Positions 51,815 through 61,650 of a stretch of 64,000 bases of DNA are shown here, piece by piece (position 1 is the stretch's first letter; each line of letters opens with the position of its first letter). The position numbers and the translations under genes are program-made. Origin of the DNA: Devosia sp. YR412. Its GTDB lineage: Bacteria; Pseudomonadota; Alphaproteobacteria; Rhizobiales; Devosiaceae. Below the pieces are notes generated by a model. It did no database searches and was not told the origin of the DNA. It was given only the letters and a program-made list of their open reading frames with translations. The stretch spans positions 58,792 to 122,791 of the forward strand of contig NZ_FOFL01000007.1 of assembly GCF_900110945.1 (NCBI RefSeq), written 5' to 3'.

Positions 51815-52636
51815 ATGGCCGAGGCCAAGCAGATCGAAGACAAAACTAAGCCCGTCGACGACGAACTCGCCGGCAGCGAAGCTCCGCTGCTCGAGCACTT
51901 GGTCGAACTGCGCAAGCGGCTGATCTATTCGGCAGTGACCATCGTCGCGCTGATGGCCTTCTGCTTCATTTTCGCCAGCACCATCTATGACTGGCTGCTG
52001 ATGCCCTATCGCAGTGCTGCGCCGGGCACCAACCTGATCTTCACGGCTCCGCAGGAGCTGTTCTTCACCTATCTCAACGTGGCTTTCTTCGGTGCCATCT
52101 TCCTCGGCTTCCCGATGATCGCCGCCCAGATCTACATGTTCGTGGCACCTGGCCTCTATAAGCACGAGCGCAAGGCCTTTTTGCCCTATCTCGTGGCCAC
52201 GCCAATCTTCTTTGCGGCGGGCGCAGCGCTGGTCTATTTCATCGTCCTGCCCATGGCGCTGCACTTCTTTGCCGGCATGCAGACCGACGACATCGAAATG
52301 CTGGTCAGCGTCAGCGAATATCTCGGCTTTGCCATGGTGCTGATCCTGGCCTTCGGCATCTGCTTCCAGCTGCCGGTCATCTTGACGCTTTTAGCCCAGA
52401 TCGACCTCGTGCATGTCGATACGCTGAAGAAAGGCCGCCGCTATGCCATCGTCGGTATCCTGATCTTTGCCGCCTTCATCACGCCGCCCGATCCGATCTC
52501 CCAGATCGGTCTTGCTGTGCCCATGTACCTGCTCTACGAACTTTCGATCATGTCCGTGCGGATGATCGAAAAGCGCCGGGCCGCGGCCCTGGCGGCGCAG
52601 GAAGCCGAGCTCACCGGCTCTTCATCATCCGAGTAA
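51815..52636 (+). CDS. tatC: Twin-arginine translocase subunit TatC
   Basis: A 273-residue polytopic protein with six hydrophobic segments. The TatC hallmarks are PLLEHLVELRKRLIYS (about residues 24-39), the periplasmic LIFTAPQELFFTYLNVAFFG and the FAAFITPPDPISQ segment (near 217). It recognises the signal peptide with TatB. ATG 51815 is chosen; the TTG at 51809 overlaps the tatB stop and is weaker. A hydrophilic N-terminal stretch of about 23 residues precedes the first helix. Confidence 0.94.
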   Translation: MAEAKQIEDKTKPVDDELAGSEAPLLEHLVELRKRLIYSAVTIVALMAFCFIFASTIYDWLLMPYRSAAPGTNLIFTAPQELFFTYLNVAFFGAIFLGFPMIAAQIYMFVAPGLYKHERKAFLPYLVATPIFFAAGAALVYFIVLPMALHFFAGMQTDDIEMLVSVSEYLGFAMVLILAFGICFQLPVILTLLAQIDLVHVDTLKKGRRYAIVGILIFAAFITPPDPISQIGLAVPMYLLYELSIMSVRMIEKRRAAALAAQEAELTGSSSSE

Positions 52637-52763
52637 GCCTCTCCCGTTTTCGGGCGAGGTGACGGCGGCGGCTTGCTCCGCCCGCTCTTGGTTCGACAGG
52701 CTGACCATGAGTGCTGACCAGCCTGTGCCAATGAGAGAGGCGGGCAGCGTCCCGTAGCAAGTG

Positions 52764-54092
52764 ATGTTCGATATCAAGTGGATCAGAGCCAATGCCGAAG
52801 CCTTCGATGCGGCCGTGTCGCGGCGCAAGGGGATTTCGCTGCGCTCCTCCGATCTACTGGCCATCGACGATCGCCGCCGCGAGATCATTGCCAAGCTGAA
52901 CGACGCCCAGGAGAAGCGCAATGCGCTCTCCAAGCAGATCGGCCAGGCCAAGGCGCAGAAGGACGAGGCCAAGGCCGCCGAGCTGATGGCCGAAGTTGCG
53001 AGCCTCAAGGAATTCATCCCGCAGGGCGAAGCCGACGAGCGCGCGATTGAGCTCGAGCTGCGCAGTGCGCTGTCGGTCATCCCGAACTTGGTGTTCGAGG
53101 ACGTGCCCGATGGCAGTGACGAGAGCGGCAATGTCGAATATTTCGGCCGCAACGGCACCGCGGAAACCGCCGCCCAGGCGCGTGCCCCCAAGCCCAGCCT
53201 GTCGTTTGCGCCCAAGGAGCATTACGAAATCGGCGAGTCCATGGGGCAGATGGATTTCGAAACGGCCGCCAAACTCTCCGGCAGTCGCTTCGTCGTGCTG
53301 AAGGGCCAGGTGGCTCGTCTCGAGCGCGCGCTCGGCCAGTTCATGCTGGACGTGCACACCGCCGAGCATGGCTATCTCGAAGTGCAGCCGCCGCTGCTGG
53401 TGCGCGACGAGGCGCTGTTCGGCACCAACCAATTGCCGAAGTTCGAGGACGACCTGTTCTTCACGCCACATGGCGACAGCCGTCTGGCGCTGATCCCCAC
53501 GGCCGAAGTGCCGCTGACCAATATGGTGCGCGAGTCGCTGCTGTCCGAGGAAGAGCTGCCGCTGCGCCTCACCGCGCTGACGCCGTGCTTCCGCTCGGAA
53601 GCCGGTTCTGCCGGTCGCGACACCCGTGGCATGCTGCGCCAGCATCAGTTCAACAAGGTGGAAATGGTGTCGATCACCACGCCCGAAACCTCGGTGGACG
53701 AGCATGAGCGCATGCTCGCCTGCGCCGAGGCCGTGCTGCAGAAGCTCGACCTGCACTATCGCGTGATGAATCTCTGCACCGGCGACATCGGCTTTGGGGC
53801 GAAGAAGACCTATGACCTCGAAGTCTGGCTTCCCGGCCAGGACACCTATCGCGAAATCTCCTCGGTCTCGGTCTGCGGTGACTTCCAGGCCCGCCGCATG
53901 GATGCCCGCTATCGTCCCGCTGGCGAAAAGCAGGCGCCGCGCTTCGTTCATACGCTGAACGGCTCCGGCACGGCCGTCGGCCGTTGCCTGATCGCGGTGA
54001 TGGAAAACTACCAGCAGGAAGATGGCTCCATCGCCATTCCCACCGTGCTGCAGCCCTATATGGGCGGGTTGACGTCGATCGGCGCCCGTTGA
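52764..54092 (+). CDS. serS: Seryl-tRNA synthetase
   Basis: A 442-residue class II synthetase. The N-terminal coiled coil ([20 protein letters not shown], about residues 45-64) binds tRNA-Ser. Class II motif 2 is visible at [21 protein letters not shown] (about 270-290) and motif 3 near [17 protein letters not shown] (about 398-414). ATG 52764 begins [13 protein letters not shown] 52761 is the alternative. Its stop overlaps the surE start by one base (TGATG), indicating translational coupling. Confidence 0.96.
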   Translation: MFDIKWIRANAEAFDAAVSRRKGISLRSSDLLAIDDRRREIIAKLNDAQEKRNALSKQIGQAKAQKDEAKAAELMAEVASLKEFIPQGEADERAIELELRSALSVIPNLVFEDVPDGSDESGNVEYFGRNGTAETAAQARAPKPSLSFAPKEHYEIGESMGQMDFETAAKLSGSRFVVLKGQVARLERALGQFMLDVHTAEHGYLEVQPPLLVRDEALFGTNQLPKFEDDLFFTPHGDSRLALIPTAEVPLTNMVRESLLSEEELPLRLTALTPCFRSEAGSAGRDTRGMLRQHQFNKVEMVSITTPETSVDEHERMLACAEAVLQKLDLHYRVMNLCTGDIGFGAKKTYDLEVWLPGQDTYREISSVSVCGDFQARRMDARYRPAGEKQAPRFVHTLNGSGTAVGRCLIAVMENYQQEDGSIAIPTVLQPYMGGLTSIGAR

Positions 54093-54859
54093 TGGGCCTG
54101 CGCATCCTCATCACCAATGACGATGGTGTGGATGCGCCCGGCATCGCCATCATGGCCGATATCGCGCGCGCCATGAGCGATGACGTCTGGATCGTCGCGC
54201 CCGACGGCAACCAGTCGGGGGCAGGGCACCGCTTTACCCTCGGCCGCGAACTGCATTTCGACCGGCGCGATGACCGCACCTTTGCCGTGGTCGGCGGCTC
54301 GCCCGCCGATTGCGTCGTCGCCGGCATGACCCATCTGCTCGGCGACAAGCCGGCCGATGTGGTGCTGTCGGGCGTCAATGCCGGGCAAAACCTAGGTGAT
54401 ATCATCAATGCCTCTGGCACGGCAGCCGGTGCCCGCGAAGGCGCGCTGCAGGGCGCTATCGGCATCGCTATGAGCCAGGGCATCAATTATGAGCATGGCC
54501 GTGAGGTGAATTGGGACAATTCCATTCGCCATGGTGCTGCGGTTGCCCGCGCCATCATCGCTGGCGCCGAGGGTCGCGAGCACTATTACAATGTCAATTT
54601 CCCCTTCTGCGACCCAGACCTGACCAAGGGCATCGCCGTGGTGCCGCACCAGCGCTTCTCGCGCTCGCCGTTCCGCTATTATCCGAGCGACAATGCCGGC
54701 AAGTTCTTCATCGCCATTCCGGAAACCCCGATGCCACTCGATAGCGAGGCTGATTTCGAGGTGATGCGGCGGGATGGGTTCGTTACGGTGACCCCGATGC
54801 GGCTGCAGCAGACGGACGAGGCCGTGGTGGAGCGACTGAAGGGCACGCTGTCGCTCTAG
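54092..54859 (+). CDS. surE: 5'-Nucleotidase SurE
   Basis: A 255-residue metal-dependent phosphatase acting on nucleoside monophosphates under stress. The metal site is in RILITNDDGVDAPGI (the ND-D pair, about residues 4-18) and DGNQSGAGHRFTLGR; VVGGSPADCVVAG and VLSGVNAGQNLGD (about 91-103) complete the SurE signature. Length is normal. In many related genomes pcm follows surE; here the next gene is the NlpD-like lipoprotein. Confidence 0.95.
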   Translation: MGLRILITNDDGVDAPGIAIMADIARAMSDDVWIVAPDGNQSGAGHRFTLGRELHFDRRDDRTFAVVGGSPADCVVAGMTHLLGDKPADVVLSGVNAGQNLGDIINASGTAAGAREGALQGAIGIAMSQGINYEHGREVNWDNSIRHGAAVARAIIAGAEGREHYYNVNFPFCDPDLTKGIAVVPHQRFSRSPFRYYPSDNAGKFFIAIPETPMPLDSEADFEVMRRDGFVTVTPMRLQQTDEAVVERLKGTLSL

Positions 54860-54929
54860 AACGCTGCGCCTCTTAACCTTACCCAATGCAGAATCCTGCC
54901 GTCACGATTTTGCTCAAATCGCATCGGCC

Positions 54930-54944
54930 TTAAACTCGTCTTTA
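54930..54944 (+). promoter_or_regulatory. Near-consensus CtrA-like site upstream of the NlpD-like gene
   Basis: TTAA-ACTCGTC-TTTA matches TTAA-N7-TTAA at seven of eight positions, about 55 bases before the start at 54998. A second TTAACC half-site lies at 54873. Chance occurrence cannot be excluded. Confidence 0.35.
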
Positions 54945-54997
54945 CCTTACCCGCCCATATTCAAACTCGTGTTGAGTACCTGCGTACGAGTAAGCTG

Positions 54998-56296
54998 ATG
55001 AGTATCCGCGTATCCCGCCGGGCGCCCAAAGGTGCCGTTGCAATGACCGGTCTGGTGATTGCCGCTGTTGCCCTGTCTGGGTGTTCCAGCCTCGGCAGTC
55101 GTACCTTCGATTCAACGACCACCAGCGCCGTTCCGACCCGTTCTCCAAATAGCTATAGCCAGCCGATGCCGTCCAATCTGGGCGGCCCGCAGACCATGGT
55201 TGCCGAGAGCCAGTTCGTGCCACCCGCCAATGTCGGCGGCGGCTGGAACAGCCAGCCCCAACAAGTGTGGAACCAGCCGACCCAGGCGCAGCCTGCCTGG
55301 AACCAGCCGGCGCAGACCGGCTATATCGCGCCCATGGCGTCCGTTTCGACGGCGGCCCTGCCGCCCGTCCAGTCCCAAGACCTTCCTGTACTGAGTAACC
55401 AGTCTTCCCAGGGAACCCTGACCGCCATGCAAGCACAGCCCGCATTCGCTTCGGCCGCTCCGATGCCATCCCCCGCCGTTCTCGGCAGCCTGCCCACCAA
55501 TAGTGCGGTACCCTCGCTCGCTTCGGCGGCGCCTGCTGCCACCGGTGGCCAGTTCACCCACACCATTGCCAGCGGCGAGTCGCTCTATACCATTGCCCGT
55601 CGCTATGAAGTGACGACCCAGGCGCTGGTCCAGGCCAATGGCCTTTCCTCGCCGGACAAGATCGTCGTCGGCCAGAAGGTCATCATTCCGGGCCGCGCCG
55701 ATCTGCTCGCCACCAAGGCACCTGTCCAGGTCGCCAGCACCGCGCCAATGGCCGCTCCGGCCCCCGCCCAGCAGACCCTCCCGCAGGCTGCCCCCAATGC
55801 TCTACAGGCCGCAACGCCCGTGCTCGGCGCGCCGGCCAAGCCGCTGGTCGCGCCAACCCAGGCCGCTCCGGTGCAGGCTGCGCCGGCACAGGTCGCCAGT
55901 GTGCCGGCTGCCGAGCCCGCCATGTCGGGCAGTGACAAGTTCCGTTGGCCCGCCAGCGGTCGCGTACTCGTCGATTTCGCCTCGTCCAAGGGCACTGGCA
56001 TCAATATCGAAGTGCCGGAAGGCTCGTCCGTCAAGGCCGCTGAAAACGGTACCGTGATCTATGTCGGCTCGGGCGTCGAAGGCTATGGCAATCTCGTGCT
56101 GATCCGTCACCCCAACGGCTATGTCTCGGCCTATGCGCATCTGCAGTCGATGAGCGTCGCCAAGGGTGCCGTGGTGACCCGCGGCGACTCGATCGGCGCC
56201 GCCGGCATGACCGGCTCGGTGACCAAGCCGCAGCTGCACTTCGAACTGCGCAAGGGCGCGACCCCAGTCGATCCGGTGCCGCTGCTGGCGAGCTAA
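54998..56296 (+). CDS. NlpD-like lipoprotein with LysM and degenerate LytM (M23) domains
   Basis: A 432-residue protein with a lipobox (VIAAVALSGCSS, Cys near residue 29). A disordered Pro/Ala/Gln-rich region leads to a LysM domain (HTIASGESLYTIARRYEVT, about residues 188-206) and a C-terminal M23 domain. The zinc ligands are missing: the HxGxD site is GTGINIEV, and the HxH motif is QLHFE. Such LytM factors (NlpD, EnvC) activate cell-wall amidases rather than cut peptidoglycan. It probably acts at division in the periplasm. A strong terminator follows. Confidence 0.9.
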   Translation: MSIRVSRRAPKGAVAMTGLVIAAVALSGCSSLGSRTFDSTTTSAVPTRSPNSYSQPMPSNLGGPQTMVAESQFVPPANVGGGWNSQPQQVWNQPTQAQPAWNQPAQTGYIAPMASVSTAALPPVQSQDLPVLSNQSSQGTLTAMQAQPAFASAAPMPSPAVLGSLPTNSAVPSLASAAPAATGGQFTHTIASGESLYTIARRYEVTTQALVQANGLSSPDKIVVGQKVIIPGRADLLATKAPVQVASTAPMAAPAPAQQTLPQAAPNALQAATPVLGAPAKPLVAPTQAAPVQAAPAQVASVPAAEPAMSGSDKFRWPASGRVLVDFASSKGTGINIEVPEGSSVKAAENGTVIYVGSGVEGYGNLVLIRHPNGYVSAYAHLQSMSVAKGAVVTRGDSIGAAGMTGSVTKPQLHFELRKGATPVDPVPLLAS

Positions 56297-56313
56297 TCGA
56301 AGTCAGAATTTGA

Positions 56314-56346
56314 AAAGGGCCCCCACCACGGTGGGGGCCCTTTTTG
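56314..56346. terminator. Bidirectional terminator
   Basis: A 14-bp perfect stem (AAAGGGCCCCCACC / GGTGGGGGCCCTTT) with a 2-base loop, flanked by A- and T-tracts on either side. It ends both the NlpD-like gene and the convergent DUF815 gene. Confidence 0.95.
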
Positions 56347-56351
56347 TTTGT

Positions 56352-57230
56352 CTAGACCGGCTTGCCCATTTCGCCAGCCAGGGTGCGGACCAGCTGGATG
56401 GCAACGCGGCCAGAGCGGGCGCCGCGGGTGGCCGACCATTCGATCGCCCGGGCCTTGAGGGTCTCGTCGTCAATATCGAGCCCATAGTGATCGGCGTAGG
56501 TTCTCACCATGGTGAGGAAGGTCGGCTGGTCGCAATTATGGAAACCCAGCCACAGCCCGAAGCGGTCAGACAGCGAGACCTTTTCCTCGACCGCTTCGCC
56601 CGGATTGATCGCCGTCGAGCGCTCGTTCTCGATCATGTCGCGCGGCATCAGGTGGCGGCGGTTGGAGGTCGCATAGAACAGCACATTCTCCGGCCGGCCT
56701 TCGAGGCCGCCGTCCAGGATGGTCTTGAGCGACTTGTAGCTGGTCTCGCCATTGTCAAAGCTTAGGTCGTCGCAGAAGATGATGAAGCGCGCACTCTCAT
56801 GGCCGATGCGGCGCATCAGGGCAGGGAGGGTGTCGAGATCTTCCCGGGCGATCTCGATCAGCACCAGCCGCTTGAAGCCTTCATCGCCACGCGCGGCGAT
56901 GTCGCCATGAATGGCTTTCACCAGCGATGACTTGCCCATGCCGCGGGCGCCCCACAGCAGTGCATTGTTGGCGCCATGGCCGCGGGCGAACTGTTCGGTG
57001 TTGCGCAGCAGGATATCCTGCAGGGAGTCGATGCCCTTGAGCATGGCCAGCGGCACGCGGCTCACCTGCGGTACCGCGATCAAAACCCCGGCATCGCCAT
57101 CCCAGTGATAGGCATCGGCCGAACCGAGCACATTCGCCGCCTCCGAATCCCCCGGCGCCAAGCTGTTGAGCGAGCGCACGATTTCGCCCAGTGCTGCAGC
57201 AATTTCGGCGAGGTATTGTTTGCTCTTCAA
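56352..57230 (-). CDS. DUF815-family ATPase
   Basis: A 292-residue AAA-like P-loop protein. Walker A is LWGARGMGKSSLVKA (about residues 91-105), Walker B is FIIFCDDLSFD (near residue 148), and the conserved late blocks YATSNRRHLMPRDM and SLSDRFGLWLGFHNCDQ (near 188 and 222) define DUF815. The function is unknown. TTG 57230 has AGGA eight bases upstream and leaves the yajC promoter region free; the ATG at 57350 would extend it by 40 residues over that promoter. Convergent with the NlpD-like gene. Confidence 0.85.
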   Translation of the reverse strand: MKSKQYLAEIAAALGEIVRSLNSLAPGDSEAANVLGSADAYHWDGDAGVLIAVPQVSRVPLAMLKGIDSLQDILLRNTEQFARGHGANNALLWGARGMGKSSLVKAIHGDIAARGDEGFKRLVLIEIAREDLDTLPALMRRIGHESARFIIFCDDLSFDNGETSYKSLKTILDGGLEGRPENVLFYATSNRRHLMPRDMIENERSTAINPGEAVEEKVSLSDRFGLWLGFHNCDQPTFLTMVRTYADHYGLDIDDETLKARAIEWSATRGARSGRVAIQLVRTLAGEMGKPV

Positions 57231-57280
57231 GGCTGGATTTCCTGTGCTCTGCGCGGCAATTTGCGGCCCCTTGAATGCCT

Positions 57281-57309
57281 TTGCAATCGCAGGGGTGCAA
57301 CTGTATAGT
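57281..57309 (+). promoter_or_regulatory. Sigma-70 promoter of yajC-secDF
   Basis: TTGCAA (57281-57286) and TATAGT (57304-57309) are separated by exactly 17 bases, a close match to the vegetative promoter. Transcription would begin near 57316, giving a leader of about 120 bases before yajC. Confidence 0.75.
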
Positions 57310-57438
57310 CCGGCCGATTTTGTGCGGGGTGCAAGTGCAACAAGCCCCATATGCGTCCAGTCGCGTCGCAGGTCGATGCCGGGTCCGGACGCCGTCCCTC
57401 CAAAAGCCAGAAGAAAAAACGATTAGGAGCCTCGCTAT

Positions 57439-57792
57439 ATGTTCGTAACGCCCGCTTTTGCCCAGGCAGCCGGTGCTGCTGCCCCCGCCGGTGGCATGCA
57501 GGATATCTTCATCCAGCTCATGCCGATCCTGCTGCTGGTAGTGATCTTCTGGTTCCTCATCTTCCGCCCGCAGCAGAAGCGCCTGAAGGCCCAGCAGGCC
57601 ATGCTCGGCGCGATCAAGCGCGGTGACACCGTGGTGACCACCGGCGGCATCGTCGGCAAGGTGACCAAGGCCGTTGATGGCGAAGATCTCGAAGTCGAAA
57701 TCGCCACCGGCGTCAAGGTCAAGCTGGTGCGCGGCATGGTGGCGGATGTTCGCTCCAAGGGCGAACCGGTCAACGACAACAAGCCTGCCTAA
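57439..57792 (+). CDS. yajC: Preprotein translocase accessory subunit YajC
   Basis: A 117-residue single-pass protein. The membrane segment is IQLMPILLLVVIFWFLIF (about residues 27-44), followed by RPQQKRLKAQQAML and the YajC core VVTTGGIVGKVTKAVDGEDLEV, VKLVRGMVADV. It associates with SecDF and SecYEG. AGGAG lies nine bases before the ATG. The gene precedes secDF by about 65 bases and shares its promoter. Confidence 0.95.
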   Translation: MFVTPAFAQAAGAAAPAGGMQDIFIQLMPILLLVVIFWFLIFRPQQKRLKAQQAMLGAIKRGDTVVTTGGIVGKVTKAVDGEDLEVEIATGVKVKLVRGMVADVRSKGEPVNDNKPA

Positions 57793-57858
57793 GCGCAGCT
57801 CTTCGCCTGCCGCCGGCGCCCCAGGGCGCCGGTTTTCTGCTTTCAGGACATGACTTCC

Positions 57859-60405
57859 ATGCAGTCTTCGCCGATCCGTACCGCCATCATTGCCATTGTC
57901 GCCATTCTGGGCGTGCTGTTTGCCGTTCCGAGCTTCCTGCCGGACAATGTGCGCGACGCCTGGCCCAGTTTCCTGCCCAAGCAGACTGTGGTGCTCGGTC
58001 TCGATCTGCAGGGCGGCTCGCACCTGCTGCTGCAGGTCAATGAGAGCGGTATCGTTACGGAACGCCTGCAGACGCTGCGCCGCGATGTGCGCAATACGCT
58101 GGCCAACCAGAACGGCATCGGCAACCTGATTTCGACCGACGAGGCGACCCGCACGCTCACCATCGAGTTGACGGATCCGACCCAGCTGGACGCAGCTCGC
58201 ACCGCCATCCAGGCGCTGCAGAACACCATCAGCAATTCCATGCTGGCGGTTGGTGGCGTCAACGAGCTGGCCTTTGGCGATACCACGGACGGCAAGCTGA
58301 CCGTGACGCTGACCGAAGAGGGTGTTACCGAACGCACCTCGGCGCTGGTGGCGCAGTCCATCGAAGTCATCCGCAAGCGCGTCGACGAACTGGGCACCAC
58401 CGAACCTTCCATTCAGCGCCAGGGCACCAATCGCGTGCTGGTGCAGGTTCCCGGCTTTGGCGATAGCCAGCGCCTCAAGGACATCATTTCCCGCACCGCC
58501 CGCCTGACCTTCCACATGGTCTATCCCGGCATGACGGCTACCCAGGCTGAGGCCCAGGGCCTGCCGGCTGGCACCATGATCCTGCCGAGCAATGATGGCG
58601 GCAGCGAACTGCTTTATGAAGATATCGCGCTCGGCGGCGAGTCCCTGGTCGATGCCCAGCCCAGCTATGACCAGCAGCGCGCCATGCCGGTGGTCAGCTT
58701 CAAGTTCGACACCCGCGGTGCCATCACCTTCGCCGATATCACCGGCAAGAATGTCGGCAAGCGCTTTGCCATCGTGCTTGACAACCAGGTCATCACGGCT
58801 CCGGTCATCCAGCAGCCGATCACCGGCGGCTCGGGCCAGATCAGCGGTAGCTTCACCACGGCCACGGCCAATGACCTTGCCGTGCTGCTGCGCGCCGGCG
58901 CCCTGCCGGCTTCGCTCGATGTGGTCGAAGAACGCACCGTCGATGCCAGCCTTGGCGCCGACTCGATCCAGCACGGCCTGACCGCCGGCGTGATCGCCGC
59001 CGTTCTGGTGGTCGCCTTCATGGTTGCCGCCTATGGGCTGTGGGGCGTTTTCGCCAACGTCTCGCTTATCCTCAACATCGTCCTGATCTTTGCTGCGCTC
59101 TCCATGCTCGGTGCGACGCTGACCCTGCCGGGTATCGCCGGTATCGTCCTGACCATCGGCATGGCCGTGGACGCCAACGTTCTGATCTACGAACGCATGC
59201 GCGAAGAGCAGCGGGCGGGCAAATCGCCGATCCAGGCCATCAATGCCGGTTTCGAGCGCGCCTGGGGCACCATCGTTGACTCGCACCTGACCCAGCTAAT
59301 CGCGGCCATCGTGCTGTATTTCATGGGCTCCGGTCCGGTGCAGGGCTTTGCCGTGACGCTGGCGCTCGGCATTCTGACCTCGCTGTTCACCTCCTACACG
59401 GTCACCTCCTATCAGGTGCAGACCTGGTATCGCCGTGTCCGTCCGAAGACGCTGAAGATCCAGCATTTCCGCTTTGTGCCCGACGGGACCAATATCCCGT
59501 TCATGAAAATCTCGCGCTATGTGATCGCCTTCTCGATTATCGCCAGCGTAGCCTCCATCGGTTCGGCCTATTTCAAGGGCTTCAACCTCGGCATCGACTT
59601 CGTCGGTGGTACCGCCATTGTCATCCAGCATGACGGCGGCCCGGCCGATGTCGGCCAGGTCCGCGAAGTGCTCGACGGGCTCAACCTGGGCGAAGTCCAG
59701 GTGCAGGGCTTTGGTACGCCGGAAGACGTGCTGGTCCGCGTGCAGGCGCAGGAGGGCGGCCAGGACGCCGACCAGGTTGCCGTGCGCTCGATCACCGAGG
59801 CGCTGGCGGGCGATAACTATACCGTCCGCAGCACCGAGGCGGTGAGCGGTACCGTCTCGAGCGAACTGGCCTGGAAGGGCACGATCGCCGTCATCATCGC
59901 GTTGGCGGCCATCCTGATCTACATCTGGTTCCGCTTCGAATGGCAGTTCGCTTTGGCGGCAGTCACGACGACGACGCACGATATCATCATGACCATCGGC
60001 CTGTTCTCGATAACCGGGCTGGAGTTCAACCTGACCTCCATCGCGGCCGTTTTGACGCTGGTGGGTCTCAGTTTGAACGAGACCGTGGTGGTGTCCGATC
60101 GTATCCGTGAAAATTTGCGCAAGCATCGCAAGATGCCGCTGCCGGAACTGATCGATCTGTCGATCAACCAGACCATCGTCCGCACTACGATCACCCAGTT
60201 CACCGTCTTCCTGGCGCTGATTCCGCTGGTCATCTGGGGCGGCGAAGTGATCCGCAGCTTCACCATCGCCATGACCTTCGGCTGCCTGGTCGGCATGTAT
60301 TCCTCGATCATCGTCAACGGCCCGATCCTGATCAACTTTGGACTCAAGCAGAAGGTCGAAGACGACAAGCCGGTTGCCAAGGCGGCAGACGGTGCCTCCG
60401 TCTAG
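57859..60405 (+). CDS. secDF: Protein translocase SecDF (fused)
   Basis: An 848-residue fusion of SecD and SecF that uses the proton gradient to pull proteins through SecYEG. SecD begins with one membrane helix, then LGLDLQGGSHLLLQV (about residues 43-57) and the periplasmic domain; the six-helix channel of SecD carries TIGMAVDANVLIYERMREE (near 430). SecF starts near 550 with GFNLGIDFVGGTAIVIQ, and its equivalent motif is LVGLSLNETVVVSDRIREN (near 733). ATG 57859 has better spacing from AGGA than ATG 57850. Confidence 0.95.
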   Translation: MQSSPIRTAIIAIVAILGVLFAVPSFLPDNVRDAWPSFLPKQTVVLGLDLQGGSHLLLQVNESGIVTERLQTLRRDVRNTLANQNGIGNLISTDEATRTLTIELTDPTQLDAARTAIQALQNTISNSMLAVGGVNELAFGDTTDGKLTVTLTEEGVTERTSALVAQSIEVIRKRVDELGTTEPSIQRQGTNRVLVQVPGFGDSQRLKDIISRTARLTFHMVYPGMTATQAEAQGLPAGTMILPSNDGGSELLYEDIALGGESLVDAQPSYDQQRAMPVVSFKFDTRGAITFADITGKNVGKRFAIVLDNQVITAPVIQQPITGGSGQISGSFTTATANDLAVLLRAGALPASLDVVEERTVDASLGADSIQHGLTAGVIAAVLVVAFMVAAYGLWGVFANVSLILNIVLIFAALSMLGATLTLPGIAGIVLTIGMAVDANVLIYERMREEQRAGKSPIQAINAGFERAWGTIVDSHLTQLIAAIVLYFMGSGPVQGFAVTLALGILTSLFTSYTVTSYQVQTWYRRVRPKTLKIQHFRFVPDGTNIPFMKISRYVIAFSIIASVASIGSAYFKGFNLGIDFVGGTAIVIQHDGGPADVGQVREVLDGLNLGEVQVQGFGTPEDVLVRVQAQEGGQDADQVAVRSITEALAGDNYTVRSTEAVSGTVSSELAWKGTIAVIIALAAILIYIWFRFEWQFALAAVTTTTHDIIMTIGLFSITGLEFNLTSIAAVLTLVGLSLNETVVVSDRIRENLRKHRKMPLPELIDLSINQTIVRTTITQFTVFLALIPLVIWGGEVIRSFTIAMTFGCLVGMYSSIIVNGPILINFGLKQKVEDDKPVAKAADGASV

Positions 60406-60420
60406 GACGGAGGCCCATCG

Positions 60421-60804
60421 GTGAGCGAGTTCAAGCACCTGCCGACGCAGGTTGGCATCGACGCCTATGGCAATGGCGGTTTCCGCTTTGCCGGCATGTC
60501 GCATCGCGGCGGGCTGCTTTGCCTGCCGAGCGGCATGAGCGCCTGGCCGGTGGCCACCACGGCCGAGATCACGCTGGAGTCCCTGACTTCGGTTTTGGCC
60601 GAAGCCGAGGATATCGACGTACTGCTGATCGGCGTTGGGCCTGACATTGCCGCGATCCCCCGCGAGCTCCGCGAGGCCCTGCGCGAGCGCAAGGTGATTG
60701 TCGAAGCGGTCAATACCGGCAGCGCCATCCGCACCTATAATGTGCTGCTGGCTGAGGAACGGGCGGTTGCCGCCGCCCTGATCGCCGTCGACAAGGTGCG
60801 CTGA
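60421..60804 (+). CDS. Mth938-like domain (DUF498) protein
   Basis: A 127-residue protein of the DUF498/Mth938 family, related to mitochondrial NDUFAF3, a complex I assembly factor. The visible core is IDAYGNGGFRFAGMSHRGGL near residue 13, LLIGVGPDIAAIP near 68 and VIVEAVNTGSAIRTYNVLLAE (about 91). The GTG start at 60421 is 15 bases after the secDF stop, and its own stop touches the next ATG, so the three genes are likely coexpressed. Role in complex I assembly is by homology only. Confidence 0.88.
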   Translation: MSEFKHLPTQVGIDAYGNGGFRFAGMSHRGGLLCLPSGMSAWPVATTAEITLESLTSVLAEAEDIDVLLIGVGPDIAAIPRELREALRERKVIVEAVNTGSAIRTYNVLLAEERAVAAALIAVDKVR

Positions 60805-61650
60805 ATGGCGACGGAGAGTTTCGTCCATGCCGCCGACGCCTTGCGCAAGCAGGATCGCGACAGGTACCTCACGACGCTGGTGCTGACCGGCGCCGAGCGT
60901 GACGCGGTGACGGCGCTTTATGCCTTCAACGCCGATGTGGCCTCGATTCGCGAGAGGGTGTCCGATCCGGCACCGGGCGAAATCCGGCTACAATGGTGGA
61001 GCGACGCGCTCGACGGCGAGGGCCATGGCGTGGTGCGGCAGAACCCGGTGGCCGATGCGCTGCTCGACACCATTGCCCGCTACAATATTCCAGCCGGAAC
61101 GCTGCTGCGGCTGATCGGGGCGCGGCGCTTCGATCTCTATGACGACCCGATGACGGACCTCGACACCTTCGAAGGCTATGCCGGCGAGACGGTATCGACG
61201 CTGTATCAGCTGGCGGCCATGGTGCTCAATGGTGGCGAGACCATCGAGACCGGCGATGCAGCCGGCCATCTCGGCGTGGCCCATGCGCTGATCGGGCATT
61301 TGCGGGCGTTTGGCTATGTGTCATCACAGGGCCGCATCATGCTGCCGTGGTCGATCTTCGAGGCCAATGGCGTGCGCGAGGGCGAGATCTTTGCCCGGAC
61401 CGAGAGCGAAGGCCTGCATGAGGCGCTGGGGCAGTTGAGCGAGATTGCAGCGGACCATCTGCAAAAGGCGGAGACGGCCATTGCGCTGCTGCCATCAAAA
61501 CTGAAACCCGCCTTTGCCGCCATTGCCATTCTGAAGCCCCAGCTTGCCGCCCTCAACCGCCGCGCCAATGCGTTTGCGCCAGCCAGCGATGAGGCTGACT
61601 GGCGCAAGATAACACGGCTGATGTGGTGGGGGATAAGCCGGGGGCGCTAG
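60805..61650 (+). CDS. Squalene/phytoene synthase family protein
   Basis: A 281-residue trans-isoprenyl diphosphate synthase-like protein. The first helix carries [23 protein letters not shown] (about residues 14-36), but the usual first DxxxD motif is replaced by [15 protein letters not shown]; the region around [20 protein letters not shown] is recognisable. This resembles the NDUFAF6-like branch of the family, which is catalytically doubtful, more than a real squalene synthase. Its neighbour is Mth938-like (NDUFAF3-like), so the pair may assist complex I. It overlaps trmFO by four bases. Confidence 0.85.
   Translation: MATESFVHAADALRKQDRDRYLTTLVLTGAERDAVTALYAFNADVASIRERVSDPAPGEIRLQWWSDALDGEGHGVVRQNPVADALLDTIARYNIPAGTLLRLIGARRFDLYDDPMTDLDTFEGYAGETVSTLYQLAAMVLNGGETIETGDAAGHLGVAHALIGHLRAFGYVSSQGRIMLPWSIFEANGVREGEIFARTESEGLHEALGQLSEIAADHLQKAETAIALLPSKLKPAFAAIAILKPQLAALNRRANAFAPASDEADWRKITRLMWWGISRGR

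Noticed and set aside
56881..59286. 801-codon minus-strand frame opposite secDF and the DUF815 region
   Set aside because: Antisense shadow; GC-rich DNA keeps it open and the product has no recognisable domain.
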